This document shows positions 44,055 through 52,593 of a stretch of 64,000 nucleotides of DNA, in pieces. The DNA is from Actinocrinis sp035946395. Its GTDB lineage: Bacteria > Actinomycetota > Actinomycetes > Streptomycetales > Catenulisporaceae. Both the position numbers and the translations under genes were made by a program. The notes beneath the pieces were generated by a model. The model had not been told where the DNA came from and did not search any database. It saw only the letters and a program-made list of their open reading frames with translations. The stretch covers positions 1 to 64,000 of the forward strand of contig NZ_DASYZI010000258.1 in assembly GCF_035946395.1 (NCBI RefSeq), in the 5' to 3' direction. The stretch's first letter is position 1. Each line of letters starts with the position of its first letter.

Positions 44055-45086
44055 TCAGCGCATGACGACCTGATCGAAGTGTGTCGAGGTGTGCCGCAGT
44101 TCGGCCGGCAGCTCGGCGCCCGGCTCCGGCGGGTCGACCTGACGCGGCAGGTACAGCATCGAAACCAGCATGTGCGGCGGCTCGGCGAACCACTGCTTGC
44201 GTCCCTGCCAGCGGAACGGTGACCGAGTCCGGTTCACGGCCGCGAGGCCCGAGCGCAGCAGTTCCTTCGCACGCGGCGCGAGCCCTCGCAGGGTGCGCGG
44301 CGCTTCGAGCCCGACGCCCTGCACCGTGCCGCCGCTGACCACCACGACCCAGCCGTCTTGACGCGATCGCGTCTGCCGGTAACCGATCCGGTCGCCGCGT
44401 TGCACCGGGAACGTGTCCAACACGGTCGCGCGGGCTTCGACGGCGGTCGGATCGCCGAGCCACAGCTGCGTGCCGATGCGTGGCCGGAACCGCGTTCGCG
44501 GAAAAGCCAGCTCCAGATCGGTGACCTCGGCGTGGTCCAGATGGCTGACATATATGGTCTCGACGCGGAACCCCGCGTCCGTGAGCGCCTCCACCCAGGA
44601 TCGGGTCTCGGCGACGGGATCGGCCGCGGCGGGCCGGGCGAGCGGCAGGTGCAGCGAGAAACCGTCGACCCGCTGGCCACCCAGTGCCTCTGCCGCGAGC
44701 GGCAATTCGTCTGGCGCGATGCCCTGACGGCGCAGCGAGCTGCGGCAGTCGACGACCATCCGGTGGCCGGCCAGCTTCCGCACCGCGTCCACGGACGCGG
44801 CGGTACGCACCACGCGGTCGTCCGGAAGCGCCGGATCAAGGCCGTCGAGGTACGGATCGAGCACGATCACGTCGCCGGAGAAATAGTCGATCACCGACGC
44901 GGCCTCGTCCTCCGTGCCCACGGCCAGCTGATCCACGCCAAGTGTGGCGGCCGCGCGCGCGAGCACCGGCACGGTGAAGCCGTAACCGTTGCCTTTGGCC
45001 ACGGGCACCAGGTCGGGCTCGCTCCGTGTCACGCGCAGCTGATGATGTCGCCAGGCACTGCGGTCGACGTACAGGGTGAGCGGCAT
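44055..45086 (-). CDS. Alanine-racemase-like PLP protein
   Basis: 343 residues. N-terminal alanine-racemase barrel: LYVDRSAWRHHQLRV, VPVAKGNGYGFTVPVLARAA with the PLP lysine at K31, and GFSLHLPLA. It is shorter than Alr and has GYRQT in place of the catalytic-tyrosine GYGDG-type motif, so it may not be a true racemase. The ATG lies 1 nt after the stop of the FemX-like gene, so the two are coupled, as in Streptomyces; a joint role in peptidoglycan or amino-acid ligation is inferred. Confidence 0.8.
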   Translation of the reverse strand: MPLTLYVDRSAWRHHQLRVTRSEPDLVPVAKGNGYGFTVPVLARAAATLGVDQLAVGTEDEAASVIDYFSGDVIVLDPYLDGLDPALPDDRVVRTAASVDAVRKLAGHRMVVDCRSSLRRQGIAPDELPLAAEALGGQRVDGFSLHLPLARPAAADPVAETRSWVEALTDAGFRVETIYVSHLDHAEVTDLELAFPRTRFRPRIGTQLWLGDPTAVEARATVLDTFPVQRGDRIGYRQTRSRQDGWVVVVSGGTVQGVGLEAPRTLRGLAPRAKELLRSGLAAVNRTRSPFRWQGRKQWFAEPPHMLVSMLYLPRQVDPPEPGAELPAELRHTSTHFDQVVMR

Positions 45087-45087
45087 G

Positions 45088-46350
45088 TCAACGCCGGGCC
45101 AGGTAGAACTGAAACGCGCGATACAACACCGGGTTGATCGGGTAGTCCCACTCGCCGAGGTACTCGACCGCCTCGCCACCGAGTCCGGCCTTGAAACGCA
45201 GCAGACCGTACAGGTGATGCGCCGGGTCGAGCGAGTCGCCGATACCACGTAGGTCGTATACGTTCATGCCGTCGGCAACACAGTCCTGGATCATGCGCCA
45301 CTGCAACGCGTTCGACGGCCGGTATTCACGCCCCTGGTTCGCTGACGCGCCGTAGCTGTACCAGGCGTACGACCCGACGCGCACCATGGTCGCCGCAGCC
45401 AGCGCTTCGTTACCGCGCCGCGCGATGTACAGCCGGATCCGCTGCGGATCCTCCTCGTCGAAGGCGTCGAACATGCGCTGGAAGTACTCCAGCGGTCGCG
45501 GTGTGAACCAGCCCCGCGCCGCAGTCTCGACGTACAGCCGGTGAAACTCGGGCAGCCAGCTGCGCCCTACACACGCCACGTGTACGTCGGCGCGCTGCGA
45601 CAGCCGGATGTTTCGTCGCCACTGCTGACTGAATCCCGCGCTGATCTGCTCCTCACTGCGCCCGGCAAGCGGAAGCCGGAAGAGGTAACGCGGCTGGAAG
45701 TCGGTGAAACCGTCGCCACCGGGCCTCGCACGCCGCCATCCGAGTGCGCGCAGCCGTCGTGATAGTTCGTCAGCTCGCGCATCGACGTAATCCGCGGGCA
45801 CGTCACCGAGCCGCCACTGCCCTCCGCCGGCCATCGCCTGCTTGAGCGTCGCCACAGACCAGATCCGGCTGACCACCTTCGGCCCCAGCTTGACCGCGAA
45901 CGCCCCGCGCCGCCGCAGTCCCTCGACGAGTGGTCCGAGCCATTCCGCCACCTCGGTCCCGGTGCGCTCGCCGAACCAGTCGATCATCGGTCCCTCGGGC
46001 AGATACGCCAGGCAGCGGCGTACTCGCGGCAGCCACCGGTAGAGCACGAGGCCCGCCCCCACCAGCCGCGCGCCCTGGTACCAGCCCAGCGACTCCGCAT
46101 CCCACCCGCTCTTCACGGCACCCCACGACGGACACTGCAAGAACGACACGCCGATCCCGCCGACAGCACCACTGTCGACAGCACTGCGAACAGCACTGCC
46201 GCCACCAGCAACGCCACCGACACCGACACCGACACCGACGACGCCAACCGCCCTATCCACGAATTCGAGGTGAGCCGCGCGGCCGAGCTGCCGCACCACC
46301 AGCCCCGCAGTCGCCTTGCGTGATGATCTGCTCGCGTAAAGTAGTGCCAC
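45088..46350 (-). CDS. FemX/FemAB-type peptidoglycan peptidyltransferase
   Basis: 420-residue aminoacyltransferase of the FemAB/GNAT-like family, adding amino acids from aminoacyl-tRNA to peptidoglycan precursors. Motifs: VSFLQCPSWGAVKSGW, YLPEGPMIDWF, RNIRLSQRADV, ASANQGREYRPSNALQWRMI and VYDLRGIGDSLD. Residues ~34-68 are a V/G/A-rich repeat insertion between the first strand and SFLQCPSW. The GTG at 46350 is the longest start; GTGs at 46299/46296 would remove 17-18 residues. Confidence 0.85.
   Translation of the reverse strand: MALLYASRSSRKATAGLVVRQLGRAAHLEFVDRAVGVVGVGVGVGGVAGGGSAVRSAVDSGAVGGIGVSFLQCPSWGAVKSGWDAESLGWYQGARLVGAGLVLYRWLPRVRRCLAYLPEGPMIDWFGERTGTEVAEWLGPLVEGLRRRGAFAVKLGPKVVSRIWSVATLKQAMAGGGQWRLGDVPADYVDARADELSRRLRALGWRRARPGGDGFTDFQPRYLFRLPLAGRSEEQISAGFSQQWRRNIRLSQRADVHVACVGRSWLPEFHRLYVETAARGWFTPRPLEYFQRMFDAFDEEDPQRIRLYIARRGNEALAAATMVRVGSYAWYSYGASANQGREYRPSNALQWRMIQDCVADGMNVYDLRGIGDSLDPAHHLYGLLRFKAGLGGEAVEYLGEWDYPINPVLYRAFQFYLARR
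46147..46251. repeat. Low-complexity insertion in the FemX-like gene
   Basis: caccgacaccgacaccgaca-type 6-bp repeats and gacagcac / gaacagcac units code for the V/G/A-rich residues ~34-68. They interrupt a region that is ungapped in the family. Confidence 0.65.
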
Positions 46351-46364
46351 GCCGAGCGAGGGTA

Positions 46365-47180
46365 CTACTCCGCCTTGGCCAGCCGCTCGCGAATCCAGGA
46401 GATGTCAGCCGCTTGAGCGGTAGCAGCGCCGGGGGTCTCACAGACGAAGTCGGCGCCCACCGCCGCCGCCGCAAGCACCGCCGCGGCCAGGTCCGCCGGG
46501 GCGATGGCCCCCTCGCCGAAGTTGGCGTGCCGGTCCCGGCCCGAGTCCAGGCCGCCCTGCGAGTCGTTGGCGTGCATCAGGTCGATCCGCCCGGTGATCG
46601 CGAGGACCTTCTCCACCACCGTCTCCACCGGCTCGCCCCCGGCGAACGCGTGGCAGGTGTCGAGGCAGAACCCGACGTCGTATCCGTCGAGCGCGTCCCA
46701 CAGCCGGGCGATCGACTCCAGCCTGCGGGCCACCGCGTGATCGCCGCCCGCGGTGTTCTCGATGAACATCGGGCAGGAGAACTCCAGCCCCGCCACGGCC
46801 TTGCGCCAGTTGTCGAAGCCGAGCTCGGGATCGTCGTTCTTGGTCGTGTGCCCGCCGTGCACCACGACCCCCGCCGCGCCCAGTTCCGCCGCCGCGTCCA
46901 AGGTCTGCTGCAACAGCTTGCGGCTCGGGATCCGCAGCCGGTTGTTCGCCGACGCCACGTTGATCACGTACGCCGCGTGCACGTACAGGGTCAACTCAGC
47001 GTCTTTCACGGCCTGTTTGAGCGCCTCGGCACCGTCCGGGTACAGCGTGACCGGCTTGTTCCAGCTCTGCGGATCGCCGAGCAGGATCTGGATCGCCTCG
47101 GCGCCGCGTTCGGCCGCGGCGCCGATCGGATCGGCGGGGTCGACGGTGCAGCCGACGCGCGAGCCCTGGGTCTTGGTCAT
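46365..47180 (-). CDS. AP endonuclease family 2 / endonuclease IV-like
   Basis: 271-residue TIM-barrel nuclease. SRVGCTVDPADPIGAAAERG start, LYVHAAYVINVAS, VVVHGGHTTK, FCLDTCHAFAGG and HANDSQGGLDSGRDRHANFGEG carry the metal ligands of endonuclease IV, which cuts 5' to abasic sites in base-excision repair. ATG 47180 fits the family. Stand-alone gene on the minus strand, ending 15 bp before the FemX-like start. Confidence 0.9.
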   Translation of the reverse strand: MTKTQGSRVGCTVDPADPIGAAAERGAEAIQILLGDPQSWNKPVTLYPDGAEALKQAVKDAELTLYVHAAYVINVASANNRLRIPSRKLLQQTLDAAAELGAAGVVVHGGHTTKNDDPELGFDNWRKAVAGLEFSCPMFIENTAGGDHAVARRLESIARLWDALDGYDVGFCLDTCHAFAGGEPVETVVEKVLAITGRIDLMHANDSQGGLDSGRDRHANFGEGAIAPADLAAAVLAAAAVGADFVCETPGAATAQAADISWIRERLAKAE

Positions 47181-47239
47181 GAGGCCAACCGTACGCCCGC
47201 TCGCCGACACCCGCCGCAGTCAGTCGCTGTCAGTGGCGG

Positions 47240-47560
47240 TCAGTAGAGTCCACCGTGAGCGAGCCCGAAAAGCAGACCGATCCCGGAAAGGACGACTCCG
47301 GTGATGTTCACGAACCGCTCGGCCGTCGTCGCCGAGATCATCTGCGCCCACAGCCCGGTGCCCAGGCCGAACAGCCCGGTCCACGAGCCGAGCAGGTGCA
47401 GCGGGGGGAAGAAGGCGCACACCGCGGCGACCAGGCCGAGGACCGCGGTCAGCATGCTGCCGGTGTTCTCCAGCGGGTGGCTCCCGCCGTCGGTGTTGAG
47501 GATGAAGTGGTGCCGGTGGACTCCTTGGGAGGCACTGCCCGGAGGGACCGTGCGGGACAT
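47240..47560 (-). CDS. Small three-helix membrane protein
   Basis: 106 residues with three hydrophobic segments (LTAVLGLVAAVCAFFPPLHLL, GLFGLGTGLWAQM and NITGVVLSGIGLLFGLA) after a hydrophilic 36-residue N terminus. AAGGA precedes the ATG by 7 nt. Unknown function. It is divergent from rpsF; its conserved place beside the S6-L9 cluster in relatives is likely. Confidence 0.6.
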   Translation of the reverse strand: MSRTVPPGSASQGVHRHHFILNTDGGSHPLENTGSMLTAVLGLVAAVCAFFPPLHLLGSWTGLFGLGTGLWAQMISATTAERFVNITGVVLSGIGLLFGLAHGGLY

Positions 47561-47674
47561 CGATGGATCCTTCCTGCCGCGGGCGTCTTCGGCCGAACGG
47601 GTCGGGCACGCCCCCGCGCGCACGGTGCGGGCGCCGCCCCTCCCACTGTCACCATCGGGGCGTTTCCCGTCGAT

Positions 47675-47704
47675 TTCAAGGGTCCATGAGGGTGCCGCTA
47701 GACT
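47675..47704 (+). promoter_or_regulatory. Candidate promoter of the rpsF operon
   Basis: TAGACT (47699-47704) is a good -10 hexamer with a weak TTCAAG at 47675-47680, 18 bp upstream. The resulting ~100-nt leader ends in AGGAGG before rpsF. A small GC hairpin (CGCGGAGAGCCCGCG) in the leader may take part in S6:S18 autoregulation, but the diagnostic motif cannot be confirmed. Confidence 0.4.
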
Positions 47705-47809
47705 TGCCCGAACCCGGTCTGTGCACGCACCTGAGCACAGCCCGACGCATAACCCTCCTGTCGCGGAGAGCCCGCGGCCGTTTTGAGTCCATAGGAGGTG
47801 GGTTTCCGT

Positions 47810-48112
47810 ATGCGTCATTACGAAGTCATGGTCATCCTCGACCCGGACCTCGAAGAGCGTCAGATCGCTCCGTCGGTGGAGAGCTTCCTGAACGTGATCC
47901 GCACCAACGGCGGCACGGTCGAGAAGACCGACATCTGGGGCCGTCGCAGGCTCGCCTACGAGATCAAGAAGGGCGGCAAGAAGGTTGCCGAGGGCATCTA
48001 CGCCGTCATCAACCTGAACGCCGAGCCCTCCGTGGTGAAGGAGTTCGACCGCCAGCTCAACCTCAACGAGGGCGTGCTGCGCACCAAGGTCATCCGACCC
48101 GACCAGCGGTGA
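47810..48112 (+). CDS. rpsF: Ribosomal protein S6
   Basis: 100-residue 30S protein: MRHYEVMVILDPDLEERQI, GRRRLAYEIKKGGKKVAEG and LNEGVLRTKVIRPD. Strong AGGAGG upstream. First gene of the rpsF-ssb-rpsR-rplI-dnaB cluster. S6 binds S18 on the 30S subunit. Confidence 0.98.
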   Translation: MRHYEVMVILDPDLEERQIAPSVESFLNVIRTNGGTVEKTDIWGRRRLAYEIKKGGKKVAEGIYAVINLNAEPSVVKEFDRQLNLNEGVLRTKVIRPDQR

Positions 48113-48208
48113 GTGTTCCTCAGTCACCGAGCTGCGCCGGGCACTTGCCGTCATCGTCGGGGCGCTGCGCCCCACAAGACCGCTAGCCCGAAAGGCGAGT
48201 AGAACCCC

Positions 48209-48760
48209 ATGGCAGGCGAGACCGTCATCACCGTCGTCGGGAACCTGACCGACGACCCCGAACTGCGCTTCACCCCGAGCGGCGCGGCGGTGGCGAGCTT
48301 CACCGTCGCTTCGACCCCGCGTGCCTTCGACAAGAACACGAACGAGTGGAAGGACGGCGACGCGCTGTTCCTGCGCTGCTCGATCTGGCGCCAGGCCGCG
48401 GAGAACGTGGCCGAGAGCCTGACGAAGGGCATGCGCGTGGTCGTGCAGGGCCGGCTTCGCCAGCGGTCCTACGAGACCCGCGAGGGCGAGAAGCGCACGG
48501 TCGTCGAGCTGGACGTCGAGGAGGTCGGCCCGTCGCTCAAGTACGCGACGGCGAAGGTCACCAAGGCGTCGCGCGGCGCAGGCGGCGGGTTCGGCGGAGG
48601 CGGAGGCGACTCGCGCGGCGCAGGCGGCTGGGGCGGTGCTCCCTCGGGAGGCCCCGGCAACTCCGGTGGGGGCAACGCACCCCAGGACGACCCCTGGGCC
48701 ACCGGTGGTGGCTCGGGCGGCGGCTGGGGCGGCGGCTACTCGGACGAACCCCCCTTCTAG
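48209..48760 (+). CDS. ssb: Single-stranded DNA-binding protein
   Basis: 183 residues: OB fold (TVVGNLTDDPELRFTPSG, RCSIWRQAAENVAESLTKG, VVVQGRLRQRSYETREGEKR) over the first ~115, then a glycine-rich linker and the conserved acidic tail SDEPPF for partner binding. It acts at replication forks and in repair. Confidence 0.97.
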   Translation: MAGETVITVVGNLTDDPELRFTPSGAAVASFTVASTPRAFDKNTNEWKDGDALFLRCSIWRQAAENVAESLTKGMRVVVQGRLRQRSYETREGEKRTVVELDVEEVGPSLKYATAKVTKASRGAGGGFGGGGGDSRGAGGWGGAPSGGPGNSGGGNAPQDDPWATGGGSGGGWGGGYSDEPPF

Positions 48761-48793
48761 ACCGACAGATTTCGCAGGGATAAGAGAGCGATC

Positions 48794-49030
48794 ATGGCTA
48801 AGCCCCCGGTGCGCAAGCCGAAGAAGAAGGTTTGCGCCTTTTGCAAGGACAAGGTCACGTCCGTCGACTACAAGGACACGAACCTGCTGCGGAAGTACAT
48901 TTCCGACCGCGGCAAGATCCGTGCCCGTCGCGTGACCGGCAACTGCACCCAGCATCAGCGCGACGTCGCCACGGCCGTGAAGAACAGCCGTGAGATGGCG
49001 CTGCTGCCGTACACCAGCACCGCGCGTTAG
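48794..49030 (+). CDS. rpsR: Ribosomal protein S18, zinc-binding form
   Basis: 78 residues. CAFCKDK near the N terminus and GNCTQHQR at residue ~50 supply the cysteines of the C+ (zinc-binding) S18 form. KYISDRGKIRARRVTG is the family core. Actinobacteria often carry a second, cysteine-free copy elsewhere. Confidence 0.97.
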   Translation: MAKPPVRKPKKKVCAFCKDKVTSVDYKDTNLLRKYISDRGKIRARRVTGNCTQHQRDVATAVKNSREMALLPYTSTAR

Positions 49031-49044
49031 GAAGGGCCGAGAAG

Positions 49045-49491
49045 ATGAAGCTCATCCTCACGCACGAGGTCACCGGCCTCGGCGCCCCAGGCGACGTGGT
49101 CGAGGTCAAGGACGGCTACGGCCGCAACTACCTGCTGCCGCGCGGCTTCGCGATCTCCTGGACCAGGGGCGCGGAGAAGCAGATCGAGACCATCCGCAAG
49201 GCCCGCCGCGCCCGCGAGGTGCGCGACCTCGGCCACGCCGAGCAGATCAAGAAGGAACTCGAGCGGCTCAACGTCCGGCTCTCCAGCCGGGCGGGCAACT
49301 CGGGCCGGCTGTTCGGCGCGGTCACCGTGGCGGACATCGCCACCGCGGTGTCCAAGGCGGGCGGCCCCTCGGTGGACAAGCGGAAGATCGAGATCCCGGC
49401 CCCGATCAAGACGGTCGGCAGCCACAAGGTCTCCATCCGGCTGCACCCCGAGGTCGCGGCGACCATCGGCCTGACGGTCACCGCGGCCTGA
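49045..49491 (+). CDS. rplI: Ribosomal protein L9
   Basis: 148 residues: MKLILTHEVTGLGAPGDVVE, the VKDGYGRNYLLPRGFA signature, a central helix, and a C-terminal RNA-binding domain ending RLHPEVAATIGLTVTAA. Separated from rpsR by 14 bp. The bases after its stop repeat the terminal codons (tgacggtcgtcaccgc, tgatagtcgtcacgcc). Confidence 0.98.
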   Translation: MKLILTHEVTGLGAPGDVVEVKDGYGRNYLLPRGFAISWTRGAEKQIETIRKARRAREVRDLGHAEQIKKELERLNVRLSSRAGNSGRLFGAVTVADIATAVSKAGGPSVDKRKIEIPAPIKTVGSHKVSIRLHPEVAATIGLTVTAA

Positions 49492-49553
49492 CGGTCGTCA
49501 CCGCCTGATAGTCGTCACGCCCGACGGTCCGTCCGCCGGGTACCGACGCGGTG

Positions 49554-49598
49554 TCGGGTGCCGCGCCTGAAACGGAGGCGCGGCACCCGACTTTTTTC
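49554..49598 (+). terminator. Intrinsic terminator after rplI
   Basis: Perfect 15-bp stem TCGGGTGCCGCGCCT / AGGCGCGGCACCCGA (49554-49568, 49576-49590), 7-nt loop, then CTTTTTT. A textbook rho-independent terminator ending the ribosomal transcript before dnaB. Confidence 0.95.
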
Positions 49599-49767
49599 TA
49601 TCCACAGCAGGTGGAAAACCACCCGCCGGACCACTGCACCTCACGGCGCGAGCCACCGGGGGCGGCAGGTTCGTCCACACCGGTTGTCCACTCCATACGC
49701 ACAGGACAAGGCCGGGTTTTCAACAGGAACAGGCCGGTTGTCCACAGGAATCTCCAGGTTATCCACA
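49598..49767. promoter_or_regulatory. Cluster of DnaA-box-like sites upstream of dnaB
   Basis: Five 9-mers of the DnaA-box type in the same orientation: CTATCCACA (49598), TCGTCCACA (49671), TTGTCCACT (49684), TTGTCCACA (49738; the Streptomyces consensus) and TTATCCACA (49759; the E. coli consensus). They fill most of the 470-bp gap before dnaB. They may regulate dnaB or titrate DnaA. dnaA and dnaN are not here, so this is not shown to be oriC. Confidence 0.7.
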
Positions 49768-49958
49768 ACCCCTGTGTACTTCCCGCTCGCCTGCCGCACC
49801 CACCCGCCGTACCGTGAATGACCCACCCGCGTTCCACAGCCCCCGTATCCGGATCAACGACCCCGACCGACCCGGACCCTGAATTGCAGGCCGCGAACTG
49901 CGGGCCGCGAACCCCGGATCCGCCGACACCCGCCTGACCCGAGGAGGCGAGCAGTCCC

Positions 49959-52511
49959 ATGTCCGCCTTCAACGGTCCGGACGGCGTACCCGAACCTCCC
50001 GACGACGGCATGGGCGACCCCGGCCCCCAGGGCTACGGCGGCAGCAGCCGCTCGTCGTACGACCGCACCCCGCCCCAGGACCTGGCAGCCGAGCAGGGCG
50101 TGCTCGGCGGCATGCTGCTGTCCAAGGACGCCATCGCGGACGTCATCGACGTCATCAAAGGGCGAGACTTCTACAAGCCCGCGCACGAGTTGGTCTTCGA
50201 CTCGATCCTCGACCTCTACGGCCGAGGCGAACCCGCCGACGCCGTAACCGTCTCGGCGGAACTGACCAAGCGCGGCGAGCTGGCCAGAGTCGGCGGCGCA
50301 CCGTACCTGCACACCCTGATGTCCTCGGTGCCCACCGCGGCCAACGCCGGCTACTACGCGGTGATCGTGCGGGAGCGCGCCATCCTGCGCCGCTTGGTCG
50401 AGGCGGGTACTCGCATCACGCAGATGGGCTACTCCACCGACGGCGCGGACCTCGACGAGATCGTCAACCGCGCCCAGGCCGAGATCTACGGCGTCACCGA
50501 GCAACGCGCCGGCGAGGACTACGCCGCCCTCGCCGACATCATGGAGGGCGCGCTCGACGAGATCGAGTCGATCTCCAACCGCTCCGGCCAGATGACCGGC
50601 GTCCCCACCGGCTTCACCGACCTGGACCAGCTGACCAACGGCCTGCACCCCGGCCAGATGATCATCCTCGCGGCTCGTCCCGCCATCGGCAAGGCCCTCG
50701 CCGTCGATACAGCGCTCCCGACCCCGACGGGCTGGACCACCATGGGCGCAGTCCGAGTCGGCGACTTCCTGCTAGGGGCTGACGGGCGCCCCACCCGAGT
50801 CATCGCCGCGACAGAGGTGATGAACGACCGCCCGTGCTACGAAGTCGAGTTCTCCGACGGCGCGGTTCTCGTCGCCGACGAACAACATCAGTGGCTGACC
50901 GAGACCCGGGCGTCACGCGAGTCGGCCCAGTCCGCCGCCGCCGGATACAGCCGCAGCCACAACCACAGCCGCAATCAGCAGACCTCCGCCTCCGTGAAGA
51001 CCACCCGGGAAATCGCCGTCACTCTGCACTGCGACCCGGCTGGCACACGAATCAACCACGCCGTTCCGGTCGCCAAAGCCGCGCAATTGCCGACGGCCGA
51101 CTTCCCGCTGTCCCCATACGTGCTCGGCGTCTGGCTCGGCGATGGCGACGCAGACTCGGCCCGATTCGCCACCACCGACCCGGAAATCATCGAGAACCTC
51201 AAGGCCGAAGGATTCAGCATCGCCCCGAGCGAGAGCCTGGACTACTCGCTCCCCTTCTCCGCCGGGTCCACACCACAGTGCCCAGATTGCGATTGCGGCG
51301 ACCCGTCGAACGCTCTGACGCACTGCCAGGCAGGCCATGACCGCCATGGAACCGTGCAAGCGGTTCTGCGGCACATGGGAATGCTCGGCGATAAGCACAT
51401 CCCACAAGATTACCTACGCGCCTCCGAAGCCCAGCGCCGCGACCTACTGGCCGGACTGCTCGACACCGGCGGTTACGTCGACAAGACCGGCGCCGTGCAC
51501 TTCTCAGCCACCAACCGGCGGCTAGCGCACGATGCGTGGGAACTCGTGATGAGTCTCGGCTACAAAGCGACGATGACGACAAACCTCGGCGCCAGTCACG
51601 ACAGTGATCGCCCGATCTGCTACATGATCACATTCACGCCGTCCGAGAAGGTATTCCGCCTGCCGCGCAAGATCGTGTGCCAGAGCCGCGAGCACCCGAG
51701 CACTGGCCTGCGATATATCATCGACGTCCGCCCGATCCAGTCCGTGCCTGTCCGCTGCGTGGAAGTGGACAACGACGACCACCTGTACCTCGCCGGTCGC
51801 ACCTGGATCCCGACGCACAATTCGACGCTGGGACTGGACCTTGCCCGTTCCTGCTCCATCCGCAACGGCCTGACAAGTGTGATCTTCAGCCTGGAAATGG
51901 GCCGCAACGAGATCACCATGCGCCTGCTGTCCGCCGAGGCGCGGGTCGCCCTGCACCACATGCGCTCCGGCACGATGACCGACGACGACTGGGCGCGCCT
52001 GGCCCGGCGCATGGGCGAGGTCTCCGCCGCGCCGCTCTTCATCGACGACTCCCCCAACATGTCGATGATGGAGATCCGGGCCAAGTGCCGCCGCCTGAAA
52101 CAGCGTCACGACCTGCGCCTCGTCGTGGTCGACTACCTCCAGCTGATGTCCACCGGCGGCTCGCGCCGCCCGGAGAGCCGCCAGCAGGAGGTCTCCGAGA
52201 TGTCCCGCGCCCTCAAGCTGCTGGCGAAGGAACTGGAGATCCCGGTCGTCGCCATCGCCCAGCTCAACCGAGGCCCCGAGCAGCGCACCGACAAGCGCCC
52301 GATGATGTCCGACCTGCGCGAATCCGGCTCTCTGGAGCAGGACGCCGACGTGGTCATCCTCCTGCACCGCGAAGACGCCTACGAGCGCGAATCCCCGCGC
52401 GCCGGCGAGGCCGACCTCATCGTGGCCAAGCACCGCAACGGCCCCACCTCGACCATCACCGTCGCCTTCCAGGGCCACTACTCCCGCTTCGTCGACATGG
52501 CCCAGAGCTGA
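49959..52511 (+). CDS. dnaB: Replicative DNA helicase DnaB with intein
   Basis: 850-residue precursor: exteins total 474 residues (normal DnaB length) and a 376-residue intein splits the Walker A motif (ARPAIGK | STLGLDLAR). N-terminal domain LAAEQGVLGGMLLSKDAI; RecA-like core with LRLVVVDYLQLMS (Walker B) and VVAIAQLNRGPEQR; ending KHRNGPTSTITVAFQGHYSRF. It needs splicing to restore the ATPase. GAGGAGG lies 11 nt upstream of the ATG. Terminator-like palindrome CTGGCGGATCCGCCAG follows at 52569. Confidence 0.97.
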   Translation: MSAFNGPDGVPEPPDDGMGDPGPQGYGGSSRSSYDRTPPQDLAAEQGVLGGMLLSKDAIADVIDVIKGRDFYKPAHELVFDSILDLYGRGEPADAVTVSAELTKRGELARVGGAPYLHTLMSSVPTAANAGYYAVIVRERAILRRLVEAGTRITQMGYSTDGADLDEIVNRAQAEIYGVTEQRAGEDYAALADIMEGALDEIESISNRSGQMTGVPTGFTDLDQLTNGLHPGQMIILAARPAIGKALAVDTALPTPTGWTTMGAVRVGDFLLGADGRPTRVIAATEVMNDRPCYEVEFSDGAVLVADEQHQWLTETRASRESAQSAAAGYSRSHNHSRNQQTSASVKTTREIAVTLHCDPAGTRINHAVPVAKAAQLPTADFPLSPYVLGVWLGDGDADSARFATTDPEIIENLKAEGFSIAPSESLDYSLPFSAGSTPQCPDCDCGDPSNALTHCQAGHDRHGTVQAVLRHMGMLGDKHIPQDYLRASEAQRRDLLAGLLDTGGYVDKTGAVHFSATNRRLAHDAWELVMSLGYKATMTTNLGASHDSDRPICYMITFTPSEKVFRLPRKIVCQSREHPSTGLRYIIDVRPIQSVPVRCVEVDNDDHLYLAGRTWIPTHNSTLGLDLARSCSIRNGLTSVIFSLEMGRNEITMRLLSAEARVALHHMRSGTMTDDDWARLARRMGEVSAAPLFIDDSPNMSMMEIRAKCRRLKQRHDLRLVVVDYLQLMSTGGSRRPESRQQEVSEMSRALKLLAKELEIPVVAIAQLNRGPEQRTDKRPMMSDLRESGSLEQDADVVILLHREDAYERESPRAGEADLIVAKHRNGPTSTITVAFQGHYSRFVDMAQS
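50694..51821 (+). mobile_element. DnaB intein, class 3-like, with degenerate LAGLIDADG endonuclease
   Basis: Residues 246-621 of the precursor, inserted after the P-loop lysine. It starts with Ala (ALAVDTALPTPTGWTTMG), not Cys/Ser, and carries the class 3 W-C-T set: Trp in DEQHQWLT, Cys in VRCVEVDND, Thr in PTHN. Splicing should then start at the internal cysteine. The endonuclease has block C VLGVWLGDG with its catalytic Asp and block E LAGLLDTGG, where the second catalytic Asp is Gly. The C-terminal splice junction is HN|S. Confidence 0.9.
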
Positions 52512-52568
52512 TATGTAGGTGTAGGGACTCATTTGGAATGGCGGATTCCCAGATGAGATGGCGAGAGG

Positions 52569-52584
52569 CTGGCGGATCCGCCAG
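52569..52584. terminator. 16-bp palindrome after dnaB
   Basis: CTGGCGGATCCGCCAG is a perfect palindrome 58 bp after the dnaB stop, with no T-run. It may end the dnaB transcript or mark the edge of accessory DNA. Confidence 0.4.
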
Positions 52585-52593
52585 GAAGGCTAG

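Noticed and set aside
49492..49958. Chromosomal oriC
   Set aside because: DnaA-like boxes are present, but dnaA and dnaN are absent and the DNA is between rplI and dnaB; regulatory or titration sites are the safer reading.
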